The position numbers and the translations under genes were made by a program. The notes under the pieces are model-generated. The model was not told the origin of the DNA and searched no databases. It saw only the letters and a program-made list of their open reading frames with translations. Positions 32,717-43,572 of a DNA stretch of 64,000 bases are shown here, piece by piece. Positions within the stretch are counted from its first letter, which is position 1. Every line of letters begins with the position of its first letter. This stretch comes from Cladopsammia gracilis (lineage: Eukaryota > Cnidaria > Anthozoa > Scleractinia > Dendrophylliidae), in assembly GCA_022457155.1 (NCBI GenBank), contig JAJGOT010000465.1, positions 250,001 through 314,000 of the forward strand, written 5' to 3'.

Positions 32717-32880
32717 TAGACCATTTTCGATATATTAAAATTCATACTTGGCTCCGAGGCTTGGGAGAATGAAACAAAAGAAATGAATAATTCAACGCTG
32801 AACCTCGATGTGATTTCTTTTGTTTTATTCCCCCAAGCCTCGGAGCCAAGTATGAATTTTAATATATCGAAAATAGTCTA
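32717..32880. mobile_element. 164-bp hairpin MITE, present in unit 2 only
   Basis: Arms of about 50 bases pair almost perfectly: left begins TAGACCATTTTCGATATATT and continues through CTTGGCTCCGAGGCTTGGG; right ends with the complement. Unit 1 has the uninterrupted site AACCTAATTCACTATT (26554-26569). No clear target duplication. Confidence 0.8.
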
Positions 32881-33112
32881 TTCACTATTTTCCTTGAATG
32901 GTTGAGGTCGCAAGAGTTAACTGCTGCTGAAGACTGATGCTGTACGAAATTAACAACAACTGGTACAGTTTCGGTAAAAATAATAATTTAATCTCACCAA
33001 AAACAGCAATGAGACTACAGTTAAACATAGAATAGTAGAGCACAGAACATACCAACAACCATAGTAGTAATTACATGTAGCATTGTCATAGATTGTTTTT
33101 TTAATGAAATGT

Positions 33113-33310
33113 TATAAAACCAAAACCAAAGTGATTATATTACTTTGGCCAATCACAACACACACACAGTCAATCCAATGAAGCAATCAGAACTCGGAGA
33201 AATTAGGTAGCCAGTGCCAAGCGTGGAAAAATGCGTGCGAGCAAATCATGATTGTTTTGGTTCTATTTTTGATTGGTTGGCCGGGGAAAGCGTGGCGCAA
33301 GATTCTCCCA
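33113..33310. repeat. Dispersed repeat related to 58447-58640
   Basis: Shares CCAAAACCAAA, CCAATCACA/CGCA, CAATCCAATGAA/GATGAACC, AGCAAATC/AGCAAGTCCCGATTGGTTTTGGTT and GTGGCGC in the same order with 58447-58625. Non-coding. Confidence 0.6.
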
Positions 33311-34877
33311 ACAGTAACCCGTTGAAGGTGATCAGGTTCTCAATTCCCATAATCTATATACTTGCTTGCTTACCCTGATATTCTGAGGAGATTTGAGGTG
33401 CTGATCACTGTTCCAATATTTAACGTCAAGTAGTAATTTTGATGTTTCACATGAAATACACACAATCATGTGTTTACCTATATAGCTGCTACACATTAGT
33501 TGGTAATTGCTAACAGAAAAATGCTTTTTTCCTAATTAAAATGTTTTTATCCAAATTGTAAACAGAAATCCTCCTTACTAAACCATACGAATATTATTTC
33601 TTATTGAAGTATTTTACAAGGAATACCATAAATTCAAGATCTTGTCATTCGCAAATGATGCTAACATCATGTAAATGTTGAATAGTTGTCAAATAATTTC
33701 CACCTGCATGATGTGTTTTTTGATCATACTTGAAAGAGAAATTACATGTTGACACGATGCATACAGTGTAAAAGCTGAAAGGGTACCCAGATAAAAATGT
33801 TATGGTAAGAGGCCAAGTTCACTGTAATTCTATCGCTGTTCTGTGATAATATTTTCAGAGGGTTGAATTTTGTACAACTATATATCAATTAACATCAATC
33901 TACAGTATCCTCAATATCAGTCAAGTCTAATGACGTTCTATTGGTGAAGCACCCGGATCCATATCATTTTCTTGGGAGTATAATTTAGGATTTCCCTTGT
34001 TTTGAATGAAGTCCAGAAATTTTCATTGCTCTCTCTCAAGCGATTAAAAAACTATAAAATATTGGGTTTGTCTGTGGTAGTAACAAATTACAAAGCGAAG
34101 TTTCTAAGCCGACTAGGTTTTAACACTGAAGTACTAGAAGCGAGGAAAATCCGACAACTTCTTGCTTGATTCCAAAGAGACCAACAACTAACTTAATTCG
34201 GAGAAGAACCTTCGTACACTTACCACTGCGTACTTTTAGACATTGGGCCGCACGATTCCAAAATCGGGAAAATATCTGAAACTAAATCAAGACAAATAGA
34301 TTATTTACATGTGTGAACAATTCACTCGCAAACGGTGCATTCCGCTAGGCTACCCACAGTAAGGGTGCGTTAACAACAAATATTTGCGTTCGCACGGAAA
34401 CATAACGTTTCAATTTTTAGCTCATTGTAGCTATGGATTGTGAAAAGCAAAATAAAAATTCAGGCTAAAATTTCTTTAAATTGCCGTAACTAACGATTGT
34501 ATCACAGCAAGCATTGACTTTCTGTATTGAAGTTCTCTTGCCATTAACGAGGGTCCACTGTACCCCTTTGCGAAATTCAATCACGTAAAAACACGCGTCA
34601 CGAATAATTACAATTATAATTCAACACATTTAAACACTGCCCTAATACGGTCATAAAGCTTTCGATATCTATTGATGTACATGAAGTATATTCAGCGATG
34701 GTGGTAAATTTTGCATTTTGAAGAAAAGTGAAAATGACCGCTGCCTGCAATTTCGTAAATTTGGTAAAAAATTCGTGAACTACACTGTATTAGATAAAGA
34801 AGGGAAAAGAAAGAAAAAAGAAAAAAAATATTGATCACATGATTTCACAAAAACGGCGCGAATTTTTTTGTTGTGTC
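33311..34877. other. Intergenic, nothing recognised
   Basis: 1.5 kb without a supported gene, RNA or clear repeat. Confidence 0.4.
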
Positions 34878-35145
34878 GCAGTGTTTCCCGGGGGGGGGGG
34901 GGGGGGGCGTACTCCCTTATATACACTATATAGGTATGTGCCGCCCGATAGGGTAGGGTTTTTGAGGTGCTCAGTCCTTAAATAGGGTATCCTTTTTGGT
35001 ATTGTGATCCTTAGATATTCCTTAGATAGGGTTACTAAATTGCAGTATCCACCCCAACGCGCAAAACGAAAAAGATATGGTCTGTTAAAACTGTACTACA
35101 CGCCACGCCCCCCCCCCCCCCCCTCCCCTCCCTGGGCAGTGTTTC
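34878..35145. mobile_element. Poly-G/poly-C-bounded transposon, copy 2, with 10-bp target duplication
   Basis: Element 34888-35135 (248 bp). The 5' 210 bases match copy 1 (150-514) from the G-run through TACTCCCTTATATA, GGTATGTGCCGCC, TCAGTCCT.AAATAGGG and CTGTTAAAACTGTACTACACG; the middle and right arm of copy 1 are missing and a C-run closes it. GCAGTGTTTC flanks both ends (34878-34887 and 35136-35145). Confidence 0.75.
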
Positions 35146-35640
35146 TAGGCGAAGTTGAATAAAAGCTGGTTCAAAGTTCCGACACGAAAGTGAATGAATG
35201 AGCACAATTTTCGGAAAATACCTTATAGTTATCACCTCTGGAATATAATATAGTTTGTAAACAACGGCGATCGATTCAGCCCGTACTTCGATGTTTGAAA
35301 ATTTGGGATCTGATAGAAGGGACCAGAAAACCACATCAACTACAGGTAACGATGTTTTAAACGTTTGTTATGTCCTTTAGCTGTGAATTTTTGCACTGTC
35401 CTCGCTGCAGTTCTTTCAGACTTTTCGCCGCTCTGTTTAGGAAGCCCTTTGTTTGTTTAATTTGTTTTGTTTTGTTCCAAAAAGAAAAGGATCATCAAAA
35501 CAAATGTAGTTAATTTATACACATTTATTTAGTTTTATCTTTAACCTTTTTGCAGTAAGTTTCCAATAATTATTCTATTGCACTTGTTAGTGCTTATAAG
35601 TTTACGGCATAATAAAGACATACTACACCTATTATTACTA
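35146..35640. other. Intergenic, nothing recognised
   Basis: No supported gene; downstream of the GPCR gene, which ends at 35929 on the minus strand. Confidence 0.4.
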
Positions 35641-35641
35641 T

Positions 35642-35829
35642 TACTCATTCATTCATTCATTCATTCATTCATTCATTTCATTCATTCATTCACTCACTCA
35701 TTCATTCATTCATTCATTCATTCATTCATTCATTCATTCATTCATTCATTTCATTCATTCACTCACTCATTCATTCATTCATTCATTCATTCATTCATTC
35801 ATTCATTCATTCATCCGTTCGTTCATTCA
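35642..35829. repeat. TTCA tetranucleotide microsatellite
   Basis: About 47 units of ATTC with periodic CACTCACT interruptions. The histidine-serine-rich open frame across it is an artefact of the repeat. Confidence 0.95.
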
Positions 35830-35928
35830 AACCGCTATCAGTACTACTACTATATTATTAATCCTCTTAATTTCTAAAGAGTAGGTGTCAGGTGAAACAA
35901 CAATGTGACGAAAGACAAAACATAGATA

Positions 35929-38900
35929 TCACTCCCTGCAGCTTTTATCTGTCTCCTGGGTTGGGTGAGTGGGGCCAGCAGCAACTTCCATCCTCTGATC
36001 AAGAGGTCCTCTGACAGGATGCACCATGTTAGTTGCTGGGCGACAAGTGCAGCACAACATTTTCTTGATCTTCTCCCAGAATCGCTGGCTGACGAAAGCA
36101 TACACAATTGGGTTAATAGCGGAATTGAACATGATCGTTATGGCACGTACTTTCCATGATAGAAATGTACGTGAAGGGCAATACAAGCGCATGACGTAGT
36201 TAGATGTGTTAAGCAGATAACACACTCCAAAGATGACACTGATGGTGACAACCGTCAACGTTTCCCGCTTTCGCACTTTTATCACAACCTGCAAATAAAA
36301 ACAGGATTAGTATTAGACTGTGTCAGGCTCTGCCTTATTCTGTCCCGCCAAATAAATGAAATAGGATTGACAACGTTCGAGACTGCAGTGTGTTGGTGTG
36401 TCTGGGGTGCTCTTCATTAGTCCATGGCAAAAATAGCTCTGGAGGTTACTAAAGTGGCCGGCATTGACAACTTCACATGTGTCGAGAGTCCAACCTCGTT
36501 CCAGGGCTTTTTCCTTCCTTTTTAATTAATTTGAGATGGCGCTCAATTTTTTTAAAAAAGGGGGAAAAACCCTGAGAACGAGGTTGTCGAGAGTCCGCAG
36601 TGGGAGAAATCGTTGTATTTAATTGATGTTTACATTATAAATTTAGTTTTTAAGTCAGGACAATGTCGCCTTATAAAATGTTAGTATCACTTTGAAAAAG
36701 CAAAAAACATATTTGTATCAATAAAAACCTAAAAGTAATGGCCCAGTTTCTACCAGTGCATAGACACTAGACTCAATTTAAGGCATTGTTTCAAACCTGT
36801 TGTTGACTAGCCTCTGTACGTTTGAACCACAAAGTGTACACGACTCGGGTGTATAGAGCAACCATCACCGAGGCTGGAAAAAATGCCATCAGCAGAAACC
36901 AAGTCATACTAAAAGCCTTACTCATCCATTTTGCAGGCCACAGTTCAGTGCATTCCCTCAATTCATTGGAATAGTTCGTAACCAGGACCCATGGGATATT
37001 CAAAAGTATTCCAAAGATCCAGGAACAAGGTATAATCACCTAAAATGATATCAAGTAAACTGTATGACGCGGTGTCCTACTTGTTTAAATTATGTTCAAA
37101 GTAGGAGGTGGCCGAGAATTTTTTATCGAAATTATCCGGAAACAACCCGGCTCAATGCCTTTATAAGCAATAAGGATGCCAGAGTTTTCAGAATTACAGC
37201 AAAGAGAAACACGCGCGCGCCTATTATAGCTTTTTCAGATGACGATGTTGGATCGAAGCATATTAAGCTTTTGCCACAAGAATGATAGCCTTATTGAGGA
37301 AAGAGTAACTTCTCAGCTTTTCTAGACCAACATTTTCGCGTCTTTCGAGAGCGAGTGCGTCAAGCAGTAAAATAGTTCGTTTTCACAACGGGGTCTGGTT
37401 AGTTACATTCTATGGGATAACAACTGCTCTTAAAAACCTCGCAAATAAAAAGAACACCAAATAGAAAAAAAAAACTTCAAAAGAACAAGAGCTAAAATAG
37501 AAAAGCATAGCAGTGCAGCATAACAAAAATTGGTGAAGGCAAACTGTAATCTTAAAGTTCCTAGTCACGAGAAATGGAGTAGAGATTCTCTAGAAGCTCA
37601 TTAATTTAAATTGGCATAACGCCAGTACATGAATTCTATTGCCACAAGCAATCTGAAAAAAAATCACACATCTCGTCGAGTCTTGCACGAAAACAGAAAC
37701 ACCTTAAAAACTTTTAAAAGTATCGAAATTTTTTTTTCCGTGTTGGATCTGAGGCCTGCTTTTCCCAAACACAATACCACGATTAATTTAGGTATGATCA
37801 TCATGCATACCGGCAAGATTTTATATCTGGCTTTGCGAAAGCAAAGGGAATATTGCCTTTTTCCCTTACATATCTATTTCAAAGCACGCAAAATTTAGTC
37901 CCGAAAACAAAATCTATTCATAAGGAGCTCCGCTGTTTATACGCCCACCTATCTGTGTACATTAACGTTAAACCCTAAATTAGGGCTTACATACATACGT
38001 ACACACATACATACTTTATTGTCTCCTCCCCAAAGAGGCTTTTCAGGAACAATCAATAAAAATTACTAATAAATATTTAACTTATTTATTACGAATTATA
38101 ATACTTAACTTAACTTATTACTTATCACAATACGTAAGCTAAGGAGCATTTACAAAATTTGTCTAAAAGTTTGTTTTTTAAAAGATGTTTAAAAACTTGA
38201 ACCGACTGGCTTGATTTTAAGAAAGACTCTAAACTGTTCCAGAGCCCAACAGTTCTATTATAGTAAAATGTTCGCGTCCCGGAGGCTGTTCTCACAGCAA
38301 GCAGAGTTGATTAAAATGACTGGTCCCGAGGGAAACAGTAAATTTTGTTTCCCGAGAATCTCCCGAGACGAAGCCGAAGGAAACATCGAGGGAAACAAAA
38401 TTCACTGATTCCCGTGGGATCATTCATTAAGTAATTTGTAATATAGCTGGAGTTTTTTTGGATTTTTTTTTTCGGCCTATCACGTGCGCTTGCGGGCAAC
38501 AGTGCACTACATTACCCTCTGAAGTAAAATATGTTGCCCGCTTTCGCAAATGTTACCCGCTGATGGACATTTGGCGGGAAACAGTTTATTTGTTAGATGT
38601 CATGTGACCATGAATCAACCAATGAACGCGTGCGTTGTATTGAAAAAAACTCCAGCCATATAACAAATTCTTCTACATGTATTGCACGCTATTGAGCGGT
38701 TGCATGCACATCAAGAATTATTTCAAGGACAAAAAAATTTGATGCATATTCTATCTCTTAGGAACATATTTAAGTGTAACGCTAGTGATTATTATAAAAA
38801 TGTAACACATAAAGCTTCACATACCTTTATTTTGCGCTTAGATAGCCTTCCTTTATTTCCATGGGGATGCACAACAGCATGGTACCGTTCAATTGCTATG

Positions 38901-39743
38901 GCAACCAAAGAGAAAACCGAGGCGGAGGCTCCAACCCAGCCCCAGGTTCCACCCGTCAATAGTTTGCATAGCACATTCCCAGTCACTCCATCTGGGTGGG
39001 TGAAAGTTTGCATATAAATGTAACCCGGTGCTAAAAATATACCCACGGTCATGTCTGCGACAGCTAAGTTCATTAGCAAGTAGTTGACTGATGTCCTGTG
39101 AAAAATGAGCAAACCATGCATATGCAATCTTAGTCCGTATGCCATTTGTTAACTTTTAAAATTAAACCTAACTTTAGAGGCAATTTCGACTTAGAGGCTG
39201 CCCCGTTTCTTAATGGTAACCTCGCTAAGTGTAAATTCTGAAATTTATTAAAAATTCATAACGAAAATATCAGTAATAATATACGTTCAGCTATACTTTA
39301 TCGGTGATAGAATATATATTATTGGCTTGGACACTTAAGCTTCATTAATAAAATTATATATATTTTTTAAAAGTGATATATTCGCCGTCAAATCTGAATC
39401 TGCCGCTAATGGTTTATCTATGACAGAAATAAACTGAACAAATATATACGAGTAAAAAAATTAGAATTTTCCATTGATGGCAATGCATTTCATAAACAAA
39501 AAAAGGAAGTCTATCGGAGAGACAAGTCAGTGTATTGTATGTTTTTTCGTTTTTTGCCACGCATCAGGCGTGATTAGTTTTTATTATTTGTCTAACTAAG
39601 GTTGTGCCCAGTTCCCAGACATACCTCATTTCTTGATTTTTCACTATGATGACACAAACCAGAGAATTCCCAGCGATGTTTAAGATTACAAGTAAGGACT
39701 GCACCACTGTTACCGCTATCTGATCATGAGCTGATTCAGACAT
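35929..39743 (-). CDS. Class A (rhodopsin-like) GPCR, neuropeptide-receptor type, four coding exons
   Basis: Join of exons 39743-39625, 39095-38825, 37039-36797 and 36288-35929, 330 residues; the phases agree at every junction (donors AG|GTATGT, AAG|GTATGT and CAG|GTTTGA; acceptors CACAG, TTTTAG and TTGCAG). Start: ATG at 39743 in GCCATGT context; the extracellular N-terminus is only about nine residues. TM1 has GNSLVCVIIV, TM2 NYLLMNLAVADM, TM3 ends VAIAIERYHAVVHP (ERY in the DRY position), TM5 is near WFLLMAFFPASVMVALY, TM6 reads VIFGVCYLLN (no CWxP tryptophan or proline) and TM7 has FNSAINPIVYAF (NPxxY). CCTC after TM7 is a likely palmitoylation site. Class A receptors signal through G proteins at the plasma membrane; the ligand is not identifiable. 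No disabling change is seen. Confidence 0.9.
36482..36595. mobile_element. CAACCTCG-type foldback MITE with 9-bp target duplication, copy 2 (in GPCR intron 3)
   Basis: Element 36491-36586 (96 bp) with ends CAACCTCGTTCCAGGG and CCCTGAGAACGAGGTTG, flanked on both sides by TCGAGAGTC (36482-36490 and 36587-36595). Same family as 20245-20348. Confidence 0.8.
37980..38310 (-). mobile_element. LINE 3' end in GPCR intron 2
   Basis: Minus-strand translation of 38220-38305 gives TASGTRTFYYNRTVGLWNSL, the conserved tail of CR1/L2-like reverse-transcriptase ORFs. It is followed by an AATAAA and a tandem GTAT/GTGT tail (minus strand; 37986-38018). 5'-truncated; same orientation as the host gene. Confidence 0.7.
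38428..38674. mobile_element. MITE with CTCCAGC.ATAT ends in GPCR intron 2
   Basis: Left end AATTTGTAATATAGCTGGAG pairs with the right end CTCCAGCCATATAACAAATT; T-runs/A-runs follow on the inside. Non-coding, about 245 bp. Confidence 0.6.
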
Positions 39744-41125
39744 GGCTTCTGGAGTTGGTTCGGATCTTTCCACGAGTTGTTTTTGTTATCTAGGGATAAA
39801 GATTTCAAAACCTAGTTATTTTTAATAACGCTGTTTACACCAGACATCTACAACATTCTCCTCGGTATTGAAAATGGCAGCGAAAAACAACCCTGGCAAA
39901 ATGAACATTGCAAAACGTTAGATTAATAATTGGCGAGCCTTCCGACATTTTGAAAATGAATGCCCAAGAGATTTGGAGGTTTAATAGCTCTATTTTTACT
40001 ATTTTTCACTTGTTTTGGGCGCCATCAAAATTCAAATTTATCGACGTCATATCTCGTTACCATACTATAGCAAACGATTCTCACCAAACTTTGCCAAAAT
40101 GTGTCTAACGGACTAAGGACTGAATATGCTGACAATAATTGCTTTTGAGAAAAAATCGGAGAATAACCTTAGGGATTGGCGTCCATCCCCTGTTGCACGT
40201 CCTGTTGCACATGTCATGTGTAAGGCTAATTCACACTCCACAGTAAAATTCTCCAAAACCTGCTAAATGTATACCCGTCCAAATCATATGGAAGGAGCAA
40301 ACGGTATGGAAAATACATGAGGCAAAAATCGTGCAGGCCTATCACCCTAAGTTTACGAAGTGATTGTTTTAGGTGGGTCCCGTTTTACCTTGTGCAAGAT
40401 CAGCACAAACAAACACTCAGAACGAGAATATTACGGAGGAGAAAATGATTCCCATTCTTCTTAATTCCCAACTTTAGAAGGAATGTGTAGTAACTGAATG
40501 CTTTCTAATTCAGAAAAATCCCCAATTCAACCAAGGAAAGAAAGTGCTTAGAGTTTTAGAAAATGCCTCTCAAAGAAACACACACTCAAGTTTCAAGTAA
40601 AGAGCATTGAAAACCATTTCTGTATGAAAGCCATTGACAGATTTGGTACTCTCGTGTTGGATGTCCCCCCTCCCCCCCCCCCCATCCCCCTTACCATTCT
40701 TTTTTAATTAGAAATATATTTAGCGGGTTTTCACTTTGGGAGCCCAAAGTTTAGATAAGCATGCATGCCAAAATGTCGATTTCAAATAAGTTTAGATCAA
40801 TACAGGTGATTTTCTTGAAATAAGGAAATCCTCATCGACACCTCACCACCTTATCTTATAGAGAAAAGGATGAGCTATCTAATGGAGATAAAATAACGTT
40901 TAGATATTGTAACACAGGAAAAAAACAAGGGGGAGGGGGTGTGAGCGGTTTCAACGAAACCCCCCCCCCCCACCCCCCTGCTGTACCACGGTGCGGGTAA
41001 AACTACTACGTACGATTGATAATTGTTCCGTTAATTGAAATTTTCCTCTGTAATTCATATGTTCATAACGTGATAGAGCTATAAGCCCGAAAAAAATTTT
41101 TGGTAATATAATATAACTTGTTTCT
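39744..41125. other. Upstream of the GPCR; no further gene seen
   Basis: C-runs at 40666-40690 and 40960-40980. The latter pairs with a G-run at 40928-40940 (possible hairpin). No supported coding region or repeat family. Confidence 0.4.
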
Positions 41126-41129
41126 CTGT

Positions 41130-41440
41130 TTAGTTCAACAAATGAAACGTTTTCATTCGCATCATTGCTTGATGCTCTTAGTACATCGATTGTGACTCAT
41201 TATCCGCTCCGTTTACCAGCACAGGAAAGTGTATATGTCCTTTGCCAACAAAAAATTTTTTGGATTAGGAACATATCTGCTCGAAGGTCTTTGAGCCCGG
41301 TTTTCACCAACGATGCTAGCGCAAGCGATTTATTAGAGTCTAACATACATCCCTCGGCTAAGGCTTTTACCAAAATCACATATATAATAGCGGAGCACTC
41401 TTCCGGCCCGGCTGCGCAGCCCCAAACTCATAGAACCCAT
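41130..41440 (+). repeat. Repeat related to 46590-46900
   Basis: Shares GTTTACCAGCACAG, CTTTGCCAACAAAA, TGAGCCCGGT.TTCAC, GCAA..TTATTAGAG and CATC.CTCGGCT.AGGC.TTT in the same order with 46674-46858. The 149-codon open frame from 41165 begins with TTG and has no internal start or recognised domain, so it is not called as a gene. It may be the 5' part of family R1, whose 3' part follows at 41893. Confidence 0.5.
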
Positions 41441-41892
41441 GCCGTCATTTTTCATGGTCATGGCCAGCGGAATGTTTCGCGAGCGGCGTCTGTTACATGT
41501 GTGTCCGTGTGTCCGAGCGTCGCGCAAAAACATGCGCGAATGACGCCACACGCGCGGCTACACAGTCGTCAGCTCGGTAAACACTTTAAAAGTTGGATCT
41601 TTCGCAGTGTTTAGTGGAGCAGTGAAGTCGTTATTTCCCTGCATTTTTTCGCGGTTTGCTACTCAAGACAGGGATACTAAATAAGGGCTACTCAGAAGCC
41701 GCGTTAGTGGAAAAAGAAGAGCTTTAAGGGATAAAATCTTGCTTTTAGGACCTTCACTCATACTTTTATATCAATGCGAGAGATGTTTGTTTTTATTACG
41801 GATTTCAGAACCAACGCGGAGATTTAAAGAGTTTTCAAGCAAGCGAGAAACTTAAAGGTAAAACAAATTACATTTTTCGATGGGAATTTATC

Positions 41893-42560
41893 TTGATATC
41901 AATCTGTGATTGACTTTTTTTTGTTTGTGTTCTCGTAAGTTTTAGAGAATTGTTTATAAACGTGTAGCTTAAATTCGGTTGTATTAATTTCTTGAATTTT
42001 ATCGAAGACACGGCTCGGCCTCGATGCGCTATAATTTAAAATGGTACGCGTTTTGCTTTTAAACATAAACTAATGGAGATTTCAATGCAATTTTTCGAAA
42101 GAAGATTGTGTTGTCCATTTTTATGTGTTTGTTCATTCATTACATAGATTGAAAAGCGATTTTATGTAAACAAAACAAGACTTAGATTTTATTCTCGCGT
42201 CGCCTTATGCAAATATGTTTGTGTATTTTTGCATTTTTGATTTCCAAATCAGTTTCTCGGGCATTTTTTGACAAGCAACAACTGTATTTTATTCGGAAAA
42301 AAAGTAGTTATTCTAGACAGTTAGTTATTCTAGACAGAGAAAAAGTTATTTTTGTGGAACTTTTGTACGGTCTAAATGTACTGTGCAGACGTTCGGGTAA
42401 TAAGCTTACTGTTTTTGAGAATTGCTAAAATTGAAAAATAGCCTGGTCGCCAATCTTAATTCTTGTGCTTCCGACCTTTCACCCAAGTTAAGTTTCATCT
42501 TAGTTAAGCTTGTTTAGAGGGTCTTCAGAGGGCAACGCTGTAGGCCAAGCCTAACTATGT
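41893..42560 (+). repeat. Dispersed repeat family R1, long copy
   Basis: Nearly identical to 19180-19803 (see there); the 3' hairpin is slightly degraded (GTAGGC-CAA-GCCTAAC). Sequence similarity to 1600-1660 suggests this copy extends upstream to about 41820 or further. Confidence 0.7.
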
Positions 42561-43205
42561 ATATTACATTTTTAGAAAATACGTTTTTTGAAGGAAAATC
42601 AGGAATAATATATAAATATTTTGTGATAAAAATGAGCGACAAAAAATAGATTTCTCCGTGATCATTTTAAGTACAAAAAATAGCATATATTATGTATAAT
42701 TATGTATTGATCAAAGGGCTCTGAGAACCATCTCGTGAATATGAAACAACGTATGGTTAATTGTAGTCGTTCTTGATGTTTTTTTATTAATTCCAAGCTT
42801 TTGATAATCCTTTAATTTCGAAAAATTAACCATTTTTTCAGCCAGCAAGGAAGTAAACCGTAGAAAAACCCTTGTAATCCGCAGTTAACACTTATAAGCT
42901 GGGGCGAGGAGTGGGGAAGAGCAGACGCGCGAGAATCTACGCTTTCGGCGCTTCATGCCTTTGCGAGCAGCGCGCAGCGATCGATTTTAGCGAATAAGCC
43001 TAAAACAAAGAGCGAAAAACAAACCGTAAAATGATAAATGTTAACTTGCCATTTTGATTCCATTTACAATTTACAAATAAGCATCATTTTGGCGCAAACT
43101 TCTCAAGGTTAATGTGAAGTAATACGAGAAACAAAATCGTGCAACTTGTCGCGCAACAATGTTGCCTTCAGGTTTCAGCCCTGATGTTGCGCGTATTACC
43201 ACCTA
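42561..43205. other. Intergenic, nothing recognised
   Basis: No supported gene or repeat family. Confidence 0.4.
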
Positions 43206-43285
43206 CGCGTGCAACAAATTTTCATGTTGCAGAAAGCAGCATCGGCCTTTACTTTCTGCAACATAAAAATTTGTTGCGCGCAATA
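43206..43285. mobile_element. Hairpin repeat with GTTGCAGAAAG arms
   Basis: CAACAAATTTTCATGTTGCAG (43213-43233, listed here in part) pairs with CTGCAACATAAAAATTTGTT further right; arms about 30 bases, loop about 15. Confidence 0.6.
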
Positions 43286-43335
43286 ATAATACATTGCCCG
43301 CCTCGATTTGCTCTCGCTATCTGCGGGTCAGTGTA

Positions 43336-43522
43336 AATGGCCCTTATCGTAGATGAGTACGCCACGCCAACATATCAGCGGTTTCTCGCTTTCTTGACCT
43401 TATAGTCTCGTTTTGATGTTTACGCTCAGAGGTTCTCGTAAACATCAAAACGAGACGAGGTCAAGAAAGCGAGAAACCGCTGATATGTTGGCGTGGCGTA
43501 CTCATTTACGATAAGGGCCATT
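43336..43522. repeat. Nearly perfect 187-bp hairpin
   Basis: Arms of about 85-88 bases (43336-43425 and 43434-43522) differ at only a few positions and enclose a loop of about 10 bases around CTCAGAGG. Ends AATGGCCCTTATCGTA and the complement. TGTA occurs at both outer edges, a possible short target duplication. Such near-perfect pairing suggests a young foldback element. Confidence 0.85.
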
Positions 43523-43572
43523 GTAATTAAATTTAAATGATTAAAGTTGTTGTTGTTTGTTGTTTGTTGTTG

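Larger units (their letters stand above)
26794..33120 (+). repeat. Tandem duplication, unit 2 (contains the second NHL gene)
   Basis: Collinear with 21508-26793 in direct orientation. Unit 2 alone carries the roughly 1-kb insertion with ATT repeats and a mobile-element ORF (26920-27925), a 103-bp tandem duplication just before the gene, and the hairpin element at 32717-32880. Confidence 0.85.

Noticed and set aside
26384..32772. Short frames of about 60-70 codons conserved between the two tandem units (26.4 and 32.6 kb)
   Set aside because: Similarity is expected from the recent duplication and does not show coding; no ATG in good context and no domain.
35578..35877. 99-codon frame with repeated HSFIHSFI
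   Set aside because: Translation of the TTCA microsatellite.
41165..41614. 149-codon frame
   Set aside because: Starts at TTG with no usable ATG, no domain, and its first half lies in a repeat shared with 46.6-46.9 kb.
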